Assembly: GCA_910587905.1 (NCBI GenBank) | Contig: CAJUOF010000312.1 | Coordinates: forward strand, 1 to 29,072 | Length of the DNA stretch: 29,072 nucleotides | From: an uncultured Lachnospiraceae bacterium | GTDB taxonomy: Bacteria; Bacillota_A; Clostridia; Lachnospirales; Lachnospiraceae | Direction: 5' to 3' | Part shown: one piece after another, positions 7,248 to 13,627 of the stretch | Position numbering within the stretch: position 1 is the stretch's first letter | How the letters are laid out: the number at the start of each line of letters is the position of its first letter | The notes under the pieces: model-generated | Told to the model about the DNA's origin: nothing | Databases searched by the model: none | Seen by the model: the letters and a program-made list of their open reading frames with translations, nothing else | Program-made: the position numbers and the translations under genes

Positions 7248-7511
7248 TCAGGCTTTGCTTTTGATCAGCTCCAGCTTATCTTCTCTGGACATCTGTTTGA
7301 TGGCAGCTTCCCTGCTCATGGCCTCTGACCTTGTAGGAAAGCTTTCCCAATATACCAGTTCCACCGGCCTGCGGCACTTTGTATATTTGGCGCCCCGGCC
7401 GGACTGGTGAGCCGCCACCCGCTTTTCCAGACAGTTTGTCCAACCTGTGTAGAGGCTTCCGTCATTGCACTTTAAAATGTAAGTATAATTGCTCTCTTTC
7501 GTCTCTTCCAT
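7248..7511 (-). CDS. GIY-YIG domain protein (UPF0213, YazA/YhbQ type)
   Basis: An 87-residue protein made of a single GIY-YIG nuclease fold. The two halves of the motif appear as YTYILKC and SLYTGWT, followed by the conserved block HQSGRGAKYTKCRRPVELVYWE and EAMSREAAIKQMSREDKLELI. Stand-alone members of this family are probable structure-selective DNA endonucleases; YhbQ of E. coli has weak activity. It is convergent with the hemolysin III gene, only nine bases away, with no terminator between. Its leader is long and structured (see 7574-7743). Confidence 0.9.
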   Translation of the reverse strand: MEETKESNYTYILKCNDGSLYTGWTNCLEKRVAAHQSGRGAKYTKCRRPVELVYWESFPTRSEAMSREAAIKQMSREDKLELIKSKA

Positions 7512-7573
7512 TTCCTTCTTCCTCTCCTTCGAGATCCTCCTTCTCCTGGGATTTTTTTCGAAGATACCTTAAA

Positions 7574-7603
7574 ACGCTATGTAAGCGTGCGGAATCCGCA
7601 CGC
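7574..7603 (-). promoter_or_regulatory. Two mutually exclusive hairpins in the GIY-YIG leader
   Basis: GCGTGCGGA (7585-7593) pairs perfectly with TCCGCACGC (7595-7603). ACGCT (7574-7578) pairs with AGCGT (7584-7588), and on the minus strand this second stem is followed by TTTTAAGG. The hairpins share 7585-7588, so only one can form. The arrangement resembles an attenuator, but the T-run is short. Confidence 0.3.
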
Positions 7604-7660
7604 CGTCCACGCCGCCGCATGCCAAATGGCCTTTGCCGGCGGGTTCCTTATTTATATAAA

Positions 7661-7743
7661 AGCATCAGACGTGGAGCGGACGACCGCCCCCGGTATTTTA
7701 AAAATCCTCTGGAAAAGCCTGTAATCGTTTTTCGTCTGATGCT
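7661..7743 (-). terminator. Stem-closed element downstream of sipL, possible terminator or small RNA
   Basis: AGCATCAGACG (7661-7671) and CGTCTGATGCT (7733-7743) form a perfect 11-bp closing stem. Inside is a 7-bp GC hairpin (GGGGCGG, loop TCGT, CCGCTCC on the minus strand). On the minus strand the element runs into TTTTATATAA. It may end the sipL transcript about 145 nt after the stop codon. The loop is much larger than in ordinary terminators. Confidence 0.4.
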
Positions 7744-7886
7744 CATTTTCCGACTTTCTGACCGTGATCCGGATTTTTCCTCATCCTCTGGTTTCCCGGT
7801 CAAAAACAGCTTTCCCTTCTATACTTTATCTTATGTACCTTCTTCCCTTTTGTCTACTGAAAATTTCAAAATCACTCACATTCCCC

Positions 7887-9449
7887 TCAGACTGCCTCCT
7901 CCACCTGCTTCATGACCAAAAGCCGTTTTCCCGGTGTCAGGCTGTCGTCGCCAAGTTCATTGCATTGCCGCAAAGAATCCACGGAGGCGTGAAATTTCTT
8001 GGCAATTTTCCAGAGCGTATCTCCCGGTTGTGCCACATAGACCACAATTCCCGGCAGTTTCTGAATCCATTCCAAATCAAGGGGCGTTTCCGTGATCCCG
8101 GTGATGATCTGTTCCTCCAACTGCTTTCGCACCAGCATGTCAAAAAGAATAGACGCCTTCACCTCAATCTCTCCGCCGCCAAGCATGGTTGCGCCAAGCT
8201 GCTCCAATCCCGTGTCCAACTGGTATGCGCAGCCTTCGTCCATTCCCCTGGCCTCCACCTTGTACTGGAACGGAATGACGCCTTTCATGGACTGAAGCGG
8301 ATGACTGTCGCTGTCGGTCATGTAAAGCACCTTCACGCACAGAGCGCCCTCCAGCATCAGGCCGCCCTCCACCGGCTTTTTGTCATCCACCCGAAGTACG
8401 CCATCCACATGGCAAATCTGTAGAATATTGTCCTCCGTTCCGCTTTTCAGCCGCTCATTCAGCCTGGTTTTGGAACTATTCTTTACAAGAATTTCTTCTA
8501 CCTCGGCCGGCAAATATTCCGGTTCCAAATCCTTGGCCGGGGAATAGACATCGCTCACCACCTGGAGCGTCTCCTCCTGATACAGCTTGATGTCCATTTC
8601 CATGACCACGTCCAGAGAGAGACTTCTGTTCTCCCCGTCAAAATCCGGCTGAATCTCAATCTGGCAATGTCCCAGTTTTGAGGTGATCTCCGGATACATG
8701 TCTTCTGCCGCATCGGGCAACTCCACCGTTCCGGAAAAAGGGATCTCCTTTTCTATCCACTGAGGCGGAATATGGGCCTCCGGTCCCCGATAAATGCAAA
8801 ACACATGGACCATTCCCTGAATCCCAAGCTGCCCCTCCAAGGGTTTGATCTGCACATTCCTCAAACGGCACTGGCTCCAGAGAAGCTCCTCAATATCCGG
8901 CTGAGTACCTGCAATCTCGATTTCCTCTTTCAGGCGATATGTATCCTTCTGGCAAACTGCTGTCTGGGCCGCCCGCATGATGCGCGTTAAGGTCTCCACT
9001 GGCCCGTCGTCGGCCACCGCAGTCACCGCAAGCTGCTCATCGATGCCCTCCAGATTCAGACTAAAGGTCAATATGGCCTTGACATTGATTTTTCTGGAAT
9101 GGATCAGTTCAATGGTCAGATCCTCAATCTCCGCCTCCACCTGCAGATAATCCTTTTCCTCCAGCTCCGGAATGTTCACATACTCGTCAAAGGGGATGGC
9201 TCCTTCCATGGAACAAAGCCCGCTTCCCTCCGCCGGGTGGTAAAGGATCTTGTAGGAAATCTTTCCCCGAAGCTCCGCTTTCTCTGTCAGTTTTTTCACT
9301 TCCTCGATTTCCACGCTTCCGTCATCCAAAATAATCTTTTCGATATCCGGCTTCACATCAGGCACAATGAAATCGTCATCCATGGTAATCTGAGACACCG
9401 TCTTTTTCTTCAGTCTGCACATGCGTATGCTTTTCCTTGTCAGTTCCAT
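7887..9449 (-). CDS. sipL: SipL-like spore morphogenesis protein (DUF3794 repeats plus LysM)
   Basis: A 520-residue protein, almost the same length as SipL (519 residues) of Clostridioides difficile, the partner of SpoIVA in coat assembly around the forespore. DUF3794-type units can be seen near residues 30-150, 165-290 and 320-440 (for example FIVPDVKPDIEKIILDDG and GTQPDIEELLWSQC). The C-terminus (about 465-515) is a LysM domain with YVAQPGDTLWKIAKKF and LTPGKRLLV. The LysM domain of SipL contacts SpoIVA. The start follows AGGAGG, nine bases after the stop of a lipoprotein gene, and a sigma-E-like promoter lies before that gene, matching known mother-cell control of sipL. No signal peptide is present, as expected for a mother-cell cytosolic protein. 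Confidence 0.88.
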   Translation of the reverse strand: MELTRKSIRMCRLKKKTVSQITMDDDFIVPDVKPDIEKIILDDGSVEIEEVKKLTEKAELRGKISYKILYHPAEGSGLCSMEGAIPFDEYVNIPELEEKDYLQVEAEIEDLTIELIHSRKINVKAILTFSLNLEGIDEQLAVTAVADDGPVETLTRIMRAAQTAVCQKDTYRLKEEIEIAGTQPDIEELLWSQCRLRNVQIKPLEGQLGIQGMVHVFCIYRGPEAHIPPQWIEKEIPFSGTVELPDAAEDMYPEITSKLGHCQIEIQPDFDGENRSLSLDVVMEMDIKLYQEETLQVVSDVYSPAKDLEPEYLPAEVEEILVKNSSKTRLNERLKSGTEDNILQICHVDGVLRVDDKKPVEGGLMLEGALCVKVLYMTDSDSHPLQSMKGVIPFQYKVEARGMDEGCAYQLDTGLEQLGATMLGGGEIEVKASILFDMLVRKQLEEQIITGITETPLDLEWIQKLPGIVVYVAQPGDTLWKIAKKFHASVDSLRQCNELGDDSLTPGKRLLVMKQVEEAV

Positions 9450-9458
9450 CTCATCCTC

Positions 9459-9884
9459 CTACAAAAATACCACCGGTTCTTCTCTGTACTGAAGCCTGAT
9501 CACCAGACAGGGATAGGACGGTGTTTTGACTCCTGCCTCTTCCTTCGTCGGCCCCATGGACTGTGTCTCCAGACAGACGGAGCCCCCTTGCAGATACAGA
9601 TCCTGGACGGAAATGCTATACCCCCCTGTCTCCTGCTGCCCCATCCCGACCACCAGATAAAGAAAGCCGTCACAGGTGTAAGTCAGCTTAAATTCCGCCT
9701 GTTTCTTTTCATTGATGATGGTTCTGAGTTCCGGCGGAACCTCCGCATCCGTAACGATCTCATAATCCAGTGCTTCCTTCTCGCCGCCCCCACTTCCCTT
9801 GCCGCATCCGGCCAAAAGGAAAACCGGAATAAGAAGAAGTATCCAGACACTCTTCCTCCTTTTTCCTCCCATCCGCATCTTCAT
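9459..9884 (-). CDS. Lipoprotein with PrcB-type C-terminal domain
   Basis: A 141-residue lipoprotein. A basic start (GGKRRKSVW) is followed by a hydrophobic stretch and the lipobox LLAGC, with Cys27 as the lipid-modified residue. The mature part has YLVVGMGQQETGGYSISV and a final SYPCLVIRLQYRE, the pattern of the PrcB C-terminal domain first named from the Treponema denticola dentilisin complex, where PrcB is an accessory lipoprotein. No protease of that type is adjacent. The start at 9884 was chosen because AAGGAGG precedes it and the signal peptide begins there, although the frame is open further upstream. It shares an operon with sipL, so a role at the forespore or mother-cell membrane during sporulation is likely. 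Confidence 0.8.
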   Translation of the reverse strand: MKMRMGGKRRKSVWILLLIPVFLLAGCGKGSGGGEKEALDYEIVTDAEVPPELRTIINEKKQAEFKLTYTCDGFLYLVVGMGQQETGGYSISVQDLYLQGGSVCLETQSMGPTKEEAGVKTPSYPCLVIRLQYREEPVVFL

Positions 9885-9916
9885 TGCCTTTCTTCCTCCT
9901 TGACCATTCTCCTTCC

Positions 9917-9945
9917 AATGTATGCGGATAAAGCTTCCTCTATGC
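9917..9945 (-). promoter_or_regulatory. Sigma-E-like sporulation promoter for the lipoprotein-sipL operon
   Basis: On the minus strand GCATAGA (9945-9939) is separated by 14 bases from CATACATT (9924-9917). This agrees with the mother-cell sigma-E pattern (KMATA-type -35, about 14 bases, CATACAnT -10). It lies between the tadA terminator and the lipoprotein ribosome site, exactly where the operon promoter should be. Confidence 0.65.
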
Positions 9946-9946
9946 G

Positions 9947-9988
9947 AAAAAGCAGCCGGTTCCCCGCTTAATCTGCGGAACCGGCTGC
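9947..9988 (-). terminator. Rho-independent terminator overlapping the end of tadA
   Basis: GCAGCCGGTTCC (9952-9963) pairs perfectly with GGAACCGGCTGC (9977-9988), and the minus strand continues into TTTTTCG. The tadA stop codon (9970-9968) sits in the loop, so the last codons of the gene form one arm. Confidence 0.9.
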
Positions 9989-10525
9989 CTCTCCTGCGGC
10001 TTCCACTGTCGCTTCTCTCTCTGCCGCCTCTCTCGCTGCTCTCTTTTCTTCTTTCAAGCGCTCCCTGAGATCTTGAAAGAACGTTTTCAGGAGCATGGAG
10101 CATTCCTCCTCCAGCACTCCTCGTACCACCTTTACCTGATGGTTAAACTCCGGCATCTCCAACAAATTCAAAATAGAACCGGCACAACCCGCCTTCGGAT
10201 TCATGCATCCGATCACCACCTCTGTCATCCGCGCCTGCACCAGTGCTCCTGCGCACATCTGGCAGGGCTCCAGCGTCACGTACATGGTACATCCCTCCAG
10301 CCTCCAGTCCCCCAGCTTCCTGCTGGCCTTCCGGATCGCCTGTAGCTCTGCGTGGGCCAATGTATTCTTATCCGTCGTTCGCCTGTTATAGCCCCGGGCG
10401 ACAATCCTGCCCTCACAGACAATCACACAGCCGATGGGCACCTCCCCTATGGCCGCCGCCTTTTTTGCCTGCCGGATGGCTTCTTTCATATAGTCCTCTG
10501 CACAAGATACGTTCTCTGCTTTCAT
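9968..10525 (-). CDS. tadA: tRNA-specific adenosine deaminase
   Basis: A 185-residue zinc deaminase that converts adenosine 34 to inosine in the anticodon of tRNA-Arg. The zinc and proton-transfer residues are visible: HAE (His58, Glu60) and LEPCQMC (Cys88, Cys91). GEVPIGCVIV and GCMNPKAGCAGSILNLL are family signatures. The last 30 residues are a charged, alanine/glutamate-rich tail not needed for catalysis; the end of the gene is embedded in its terminator. The start at 10525 follows GGAG at six bases. It lies 17 nt after the C39-like peptidase gene and is probably co-transcribed with it. This gene is unrelated to the tad pilus genes of the same name. Confidence 0.95.
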   Translation of the reverse strand: MKAENVSCAEDYMKEAIRQAKKAAAIGEVPIGCVIVCEGRIVARGYNRRTTDKNTLAHAELQAIRKASRKLGDWRLEGCTMYVTLEPCQMCAGALVQARMTEVVIGCMNPKAGCAGSILNLLEMPEFNHQVKVVRGVLEEECSMLLKTFFQDLRERLKEEKRAAREAAEREATVEAAGEAAGSAD

Positions 10526-10542
10526 CAGACACTCCTTTGCCC

Positions 10543-11853
10543 TTATCTCCTCACCCGAAAGATCCCATATCCGCGTCCCGACTGGTTGTCCAGGACGGTC
10601 TCAATCTCATCGTAGGTCACATCCGTGCTGATTCCCGGATTATTTACGATCACCTTCCCGTCCTCCGTAAGGCCGGCCAGCGTCACATAATGATACACCG
10701 TCGCATAACGTCCTCCGCCTCCTCCCGGCTTCATAGACATGACAATCTTTGCTCCCCCCTCCAGCGCGTTCAAAATTTCCTCTCTGGAAAGGGGGGCCGT
10801 ATCTGCCTCCACCGAAAGACCGTAATCTGCCGCCGCAGCCGCACACATCTTTCCCCCATAGGAACCCTGTTCCCTGTTCCGGTAGGCATCCTGATCATAT
10901 CGCCTCGCCACCTCCGAGGGAGTGATCCTTTCCCCCTTGAAATAAGAAAGCACCATGGCAATGGCTGTCGGACAGCAGGCATCACTGGCAAGTGTCCCAT
11001 TTCCGAAGGGTTCTGCTCCCCACTCTGCCGCCCCCTGCTTGTAAAAGGGCACCGGCGTGGGAAGCAGGCTCGCCGCCTGTCTCGCCTCCAATTCTTTCCG
11101 AAAATCCGCATCATCAAGCTCCATCAGTGCATCACACTCTGCCCGCTTCTCCGACCCCCAGCCCTCCCACTCCACCGGAATCGGAAAACGATAAGAATCC
11201 ATGTCGTAAATCTCCTCCCGCGAACGATTCTTCAATACCACCGCCACTTTACATTTGCCGTCCAGCACATTCCCCGCATGCTCCACAGCGTCTGCGAAAG
11301 ATGCTCCGGAAAGCCCCAGAAAGTCGGCCGCCGCCCCCGTCATGGGCAAAAGCTGTTCCACCGCCTTCTCCTGATATTTGGTTCCAATCACCTGGTAAGT
11401 GTAGGTCTCATCCCACAGATGATCGGCATACCACTGACATACAATTCGATTGTAAAAGGTATAGTCCCGGCACACCGCCGTCATCGCTAAAATCTGTCTT
11501 GACATATCCTGAAAGCCGTCCGCATACAAAAAACTCTGGTTTTCTGTAAGAATCCCGGCCTCCGCCATCTTTTGGGATTGTTTCTCCCGAAAGGCCGTCT
11601 CCCGATTTTGGATAAAGCTCCACAAGGCGTCCAAATCTGCCGTTCCCAAATCCATGTGTTCCGGCTCCACCCCCTCCGTGCCTGCCGTCTCCGGCCCCAC
11701 CAGGAGATCACCGATCCCAGAAGTTGCCGCGCCTGTGGAACCAGCCACCCATATCCCCGTTCCCCAAACTATCAGAGTCAAAAAGGCCATGGCCACCCAC
11801 CGCCTGATTTTCCCTGCCCTCCCTTGTCCCTTTCTACGTCTCACTTTTTTCAC
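10543..11853 (-). CDS. C39-like cysteine peptidase with N-terminal membrane anchor
   Basis: A 436-residue protein with a short basic start, one membrane helix at residues 19-37 and a long outer region, so it is likely anchored in the membrane with its enzyme domain outside. The C-terminal 170 residues match the C39-like peptidase family: LPTPVPFYKQ, then DACCPTAIAMVLSYF with probable nucleophile Cys293, VYHYVTLAG with His388, and VIVNNPG with Asn404/405. The usual CGPT reads CCPT. The middle (residues 60-260) is unrecognised and mostly helical. Start GTG at 11853 lies behind GGGAGAG; a terminator of the preceding gene stands upstream. Substrate is unknown; cell-wall or secreted-peptide processing is possible. 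Confidence 0.8.
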   Translation of the reverse strand: MKKVRRRKGQGRAGKIRRWVAMAFLTLIVWGTGIWVAGSTGAATSGIGDLLVGPETAGTEGVEPEHMDLGTADLDALWSFIQNRETAFREKQSQKMAEAGILTENQSFLYADGFQDMSRQILAMTAVCRDYTFYNRIVCQWYADHLWDETYTYQVIGTKYQEKAVEQLLPMTGAAADFLGLSGASFADAVEHAGNVLDGKCKVAVVLKNRSREEIYDMDSYRFPIPVEWEGWGSEKRAECDALMELDDADFRKELEARQAASLLPTPVPFYKQGAAEWGAEPFGNGTLASDACCPTAIAMVLSYFKGERITPSEVARRYDQDAYRNREQGSYGGKMCAAAAADYGLSVEADTAPLSREEILNALEGGAKIVMSMKPGGGGGRYATVYHYVTLAGLTEDGKVIVNNPGISTDVTYDEIETVLDNQSGRGYGIFRVRR

Positions 11854-11910
11854 CTTCTCTCCCTTTCGCCTCTGTATTTACAGGTTTTTGAATACTTTGT
11901 AAGCGAAAAT

Positions 11911-11934
11911 AGAATCCTGCTCCGGCAGGATTCT
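11911..11934 (-). terminator. Rho-independent terminator of the coiled-coil membrane protein gene
   Basis: AGAATCCTGC and GCAGGATTCT form a perfect 10-bp stem around a four-base loop, followed on the minus strand by ATTTTCG, seven bases after the stop codon. Confidence 0.8.
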
Positions 11935-11940
11935 ACTCCT

Positions 11941-13029
11941 CTATTTTACATTTTTATAAATCTGCTGGGCCTCGGTAAGACTGGAAGCCATACCCTGATT
12001 CAAAATATCGATCAGCTTATCCAGTCTGTCCTGATTCATAAACTCCTGGCCGATATACGGTCCGTATGCATCTGTAAAAGCGATGGTCTTTTTTTGAAGG
12101 CTGCTCCCCATCTCCCGGTTCGCCGCTGTCACCTGCTTCAACTGACCGGCAAGCGTCTCCAGCTTGACACGGTTATTTTCAAAGATCTCCTGCTCCAGCG
12201 TTGCTCTCGTCTGATTTTCAAAAACCCCCAGCGCCTCCTGTTTTCGTTTCGCCAGTTCGGAAAGCTCTGTCTCGATTTTAGAGATTTCCTTGTCATATTT
12301 TCCGAGGTTATAGATGGATTCATTCTTATCTTTCTCGATGGCTTTGATAATCACCCGAATCTTTCTTTTATTGGCCTCGATCATATCCCGATTCTTTCTG
12401 GCATCCCGCATGATCTCCAGATGGCTCACCTTCGTCCGATTGTTGATGATAATGTAAAGACCGCATAGAACCAGAATCACCGCAACATAGATCACGATCA
12501 GAAGCCAGGGGGCGCGTTTGGGAATCAAAAGGTAGATTCCACACGGCAGCACCAAAAATCCCAGGAGAAATGTCAGAAGAAAAATCAGGATTTCTTTGAT
12601 CCCTTTTGTAAAATACAAGGCATAATAAAACTTTGTATTACAGAACCCCGGGATTCCGTTTTGACGGAAGGTGGTCGAATTCTGGAGTTTTAGCTGACGG
12701 TTCTCTTCGCGAAGCTGAGCCGTCTCATTGTTAATTCGATCTTTCACTCCCTGATTCTTTGCCTTTTCCCGGCGCATCCTCGCCTTTTTCAGCTTGTCCT
12801 GAGCCTTGCTGATCTCCCGGTCATAGCTCATGGTAATCTCATCCTTGCGTTTCCGGACCGTTGATGCGATTTCATCCTCAACCGCCTTTTTCTCCGACGC
12901 CAATGTCCGTGTCAGACGTTTCTCCTCCGACTGCAAACGCAAGCTTTTGGCCCTCTCAGCCTCCAACTCGGCAAGCGCTCCTTTAGCCTCCTTAAGGAAA
13001 CCCACATTGTCCCGTATCTCCCTCGCCAT
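11941..13029 (-). CDS. Coiled-coil protein with two central membrane helices, function unknown
   Basis: A 362-residue protein. Residues 10-118 are strongly charged heptad-like helix (for example EKKAVEDEIASTVRKRKDEI). Two hydrophobic helices lie at about 146-168 and 174-196, joined by the short loop PKRAPW, so both coiled-coil arms face the same side, probably the cytoplasm. Residues 200-330 form a second coiled coil. No enzyme motif is seen. The start follows AGGAGG. A -10 box TATAAT stands at 13109-13114, a 7-4-7 palindrome lies where its -35 should be, and a Spo0A box lies in the leader. It is monocistronic. I do not recognise a named family. Confidence 0.85.
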   Translation of the reverse strand: MAREIRDNVGFLKEAKGALAELEAERAKSLRLQSEEKRLTRTLASEKKAVEDEIASTVRKRKDEITMSYDREISKAQDKLKKARMRREKAKNQGVKDRINNETAQLREENRQLKLQNSTTFRQNGIPGFCNTKFYYALYFTKGIKEILIFLLTFLLGFLVLPCGIYLLIPKRAPWLLIVIYVAVILVLCGLYIIINNRTKVSHLEIMRDARKNRDMIEANKRKIRVIIKAIEKDKNESIYNLGKYDKEISKIETELSELAKRKQEALGVFENQTRATLEQEIFENNRVKLETLAGQLKQVTAANREMGSSLQKKTIAFTDAYGPYIGQEFMNQDRLDKLIDILNQGMASSLTEAQQIYKNVK

Positions 13030-13060
13030 AATTATCCTCCTGTATACGGCTTACTTTTCT

Positions 13061-13069
13061 TTTGTCGAA
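13061..13069 (+). promoter_or_regulatory. Spo0A box in the leader of the coiled-coil membrane protein gene
   Basis: TTTGTCGAA matches the 0A box core TGTCGAA exactly. It lies about 33-41 bases downstream of the transcription start expected from the TATAAT at 13109-13114, a position that would suit repression by phosphorylated Spo0A. Confidence 0.5.
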
Positions 13070-13108
13070 ACAGCCAGATTTTTCACTCTTGAAGGACGCG
13101 TTTTGTCT

Positions 13109-13140
13109 ATTATACTACATAATATCACATTTGTGTGATA
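13109..13140 (-). promoter_or_regulatory. -10 box with palindrome in place of the -35
   Basis: TATAAT is on the minus strand at 13114-13109. There is no -35 box at the right distance. Instead TATCACA (13123-13129) and TGTGATA (13134-13140) form a perfect 7-bp inverted repeat with a four-base spacer, covering the -35 position. This suggests activator dependence or an operator. Confidence 0.5.
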
Positions 13141-13171
13141 AATTTTTGAAAGGCCACATAATTTCGGCCGG

Positions 13172-13200
13172 TTGCCAACCCTGCCGGAACATGATATACT
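13172..13200 (+). promoter_or_regulatory. Sigma-A promoter of the small conserved gene
   Basis: TTGCCA (13172-13177) and TATACT (13195-13200) are 17 bases apart, about 30 bases before the start codon. Confidence 0.65.
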
Positions 13201-13229
13201 GAAATGGATGATTGAAGGGAGGCCATCTG

Positions 13230-13499
13230 ATGTTTCGCATCTGGGGAAAAGAATTTCATGACAACCATCTTTTAAAAGATATTGTGATCTGCGATGACAG
13301 CCCGACCCTTAACCGCACCGGTAAAATTTTCAAGGCCCTGGAGGAAATCTGCATGGCCTTCGATTTAAGCGTACCCATCTGGCTGGATTCCACGGTAGAG
13401 GACTTCAAGAGACATTCCAAATGCCGCTTTACCGCAGACAATTTTATTGAACAGATTGACTTCGATTTTCTAGAAATACAGGTAATCGAAGAAGATTGA
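13230..13499 (+). CDS. Small conserved protein of unknown function
   Basis: An 89-residue soluble acidic protein, starting MFRIWGKEFHDNHLLKDIV and ending with FIEQIDFDFLEIQVIEED. It has no signal peptide, membrane helix or recognisable catalytic motif. I recall similar proteins from other Lachnospiraceae but know of no assigned role. Start 13230 is preferred because AAGGGAGG lies seven bases upstream; the frame is open to a TTG at 13212 that overlaps the ribosome site. It has its own promoter and terminator, so it is monocistronic, and it diverges from the coiled-coil membrane protein gene. Confidence 0.8.
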   Translation: MFRIWGKEFHDNHLLKDIVICDDSPTLNRTGKIFKALEEICMAFDLSVPIWLDSTVEDFKRHSKCRFTADNFIEQIDFDFLEIQVIEED

Positions 13500-13508
13500 G
13501 CCACCATC

Positions 13509-13538
13509 AAGCCCCCGGCAGCGATCGCCGGGGGCTTT
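13509..13538 (+). terminator. Rho-independent terminator
   Basis: AAGCCCCCGGC (13509-13519) and GCCGGGGGCTT (13527-13537) form a perfect 11-bp stem with a seven-base loop, ten bases after the stop codon. The downstream T-run is only TTT. Confidence 0.8.
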
Positions 13539-13627
13539 CATGTGTAGGTGTATCACATGCATAGGCATATAAATAAATCGGGTGGAGGAAGACTTTTCCA
13601 CCTGCTGCCTGACGGCGACACCACGAT

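Larger units (their letters stand above)
7512..7886. other. 375-base non-coding stretch with several inverted repeats
   Basis: No convincing gene is present. It separates sipL from the GIY-YIG gene, both leftward. It holds a perfect 11-bp repeat pair closing a 61-base interior (7661-7743), a CCGCC/GGCGG-bounded segment near 7610-7645, and two overlapping hairpins at 7574-7603. The part at 7574-7700 is far more GC-rich and self-complementary than the flanks, which suggests a structured leader, terminator or small RNA. Confidence 0.5.

Noticed and set aside
7648..7746. A 32-codon leftward reading frame (MSIRRKTITGFSRG...) spanning the stem-closed element
   Set aside because: The start has only a weak GGAA before it, the frame coincides with both arms of the inverted repeat, and the composition is explained by the RNA structure.
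9885..10103. Upstream extension of the PrcB-domain lipoprotein frame
   Set aside because: It would overlap tadA and its terminator, is Arg/Ser/Gly-rich, and would bury the signal peptide.
13580..13602. GGTGGA/TCCACC repeat after pgi as a terminator
   Set aside because: Only six pairs and no proper T-run; mentioned with pgi but not listed as a feature.
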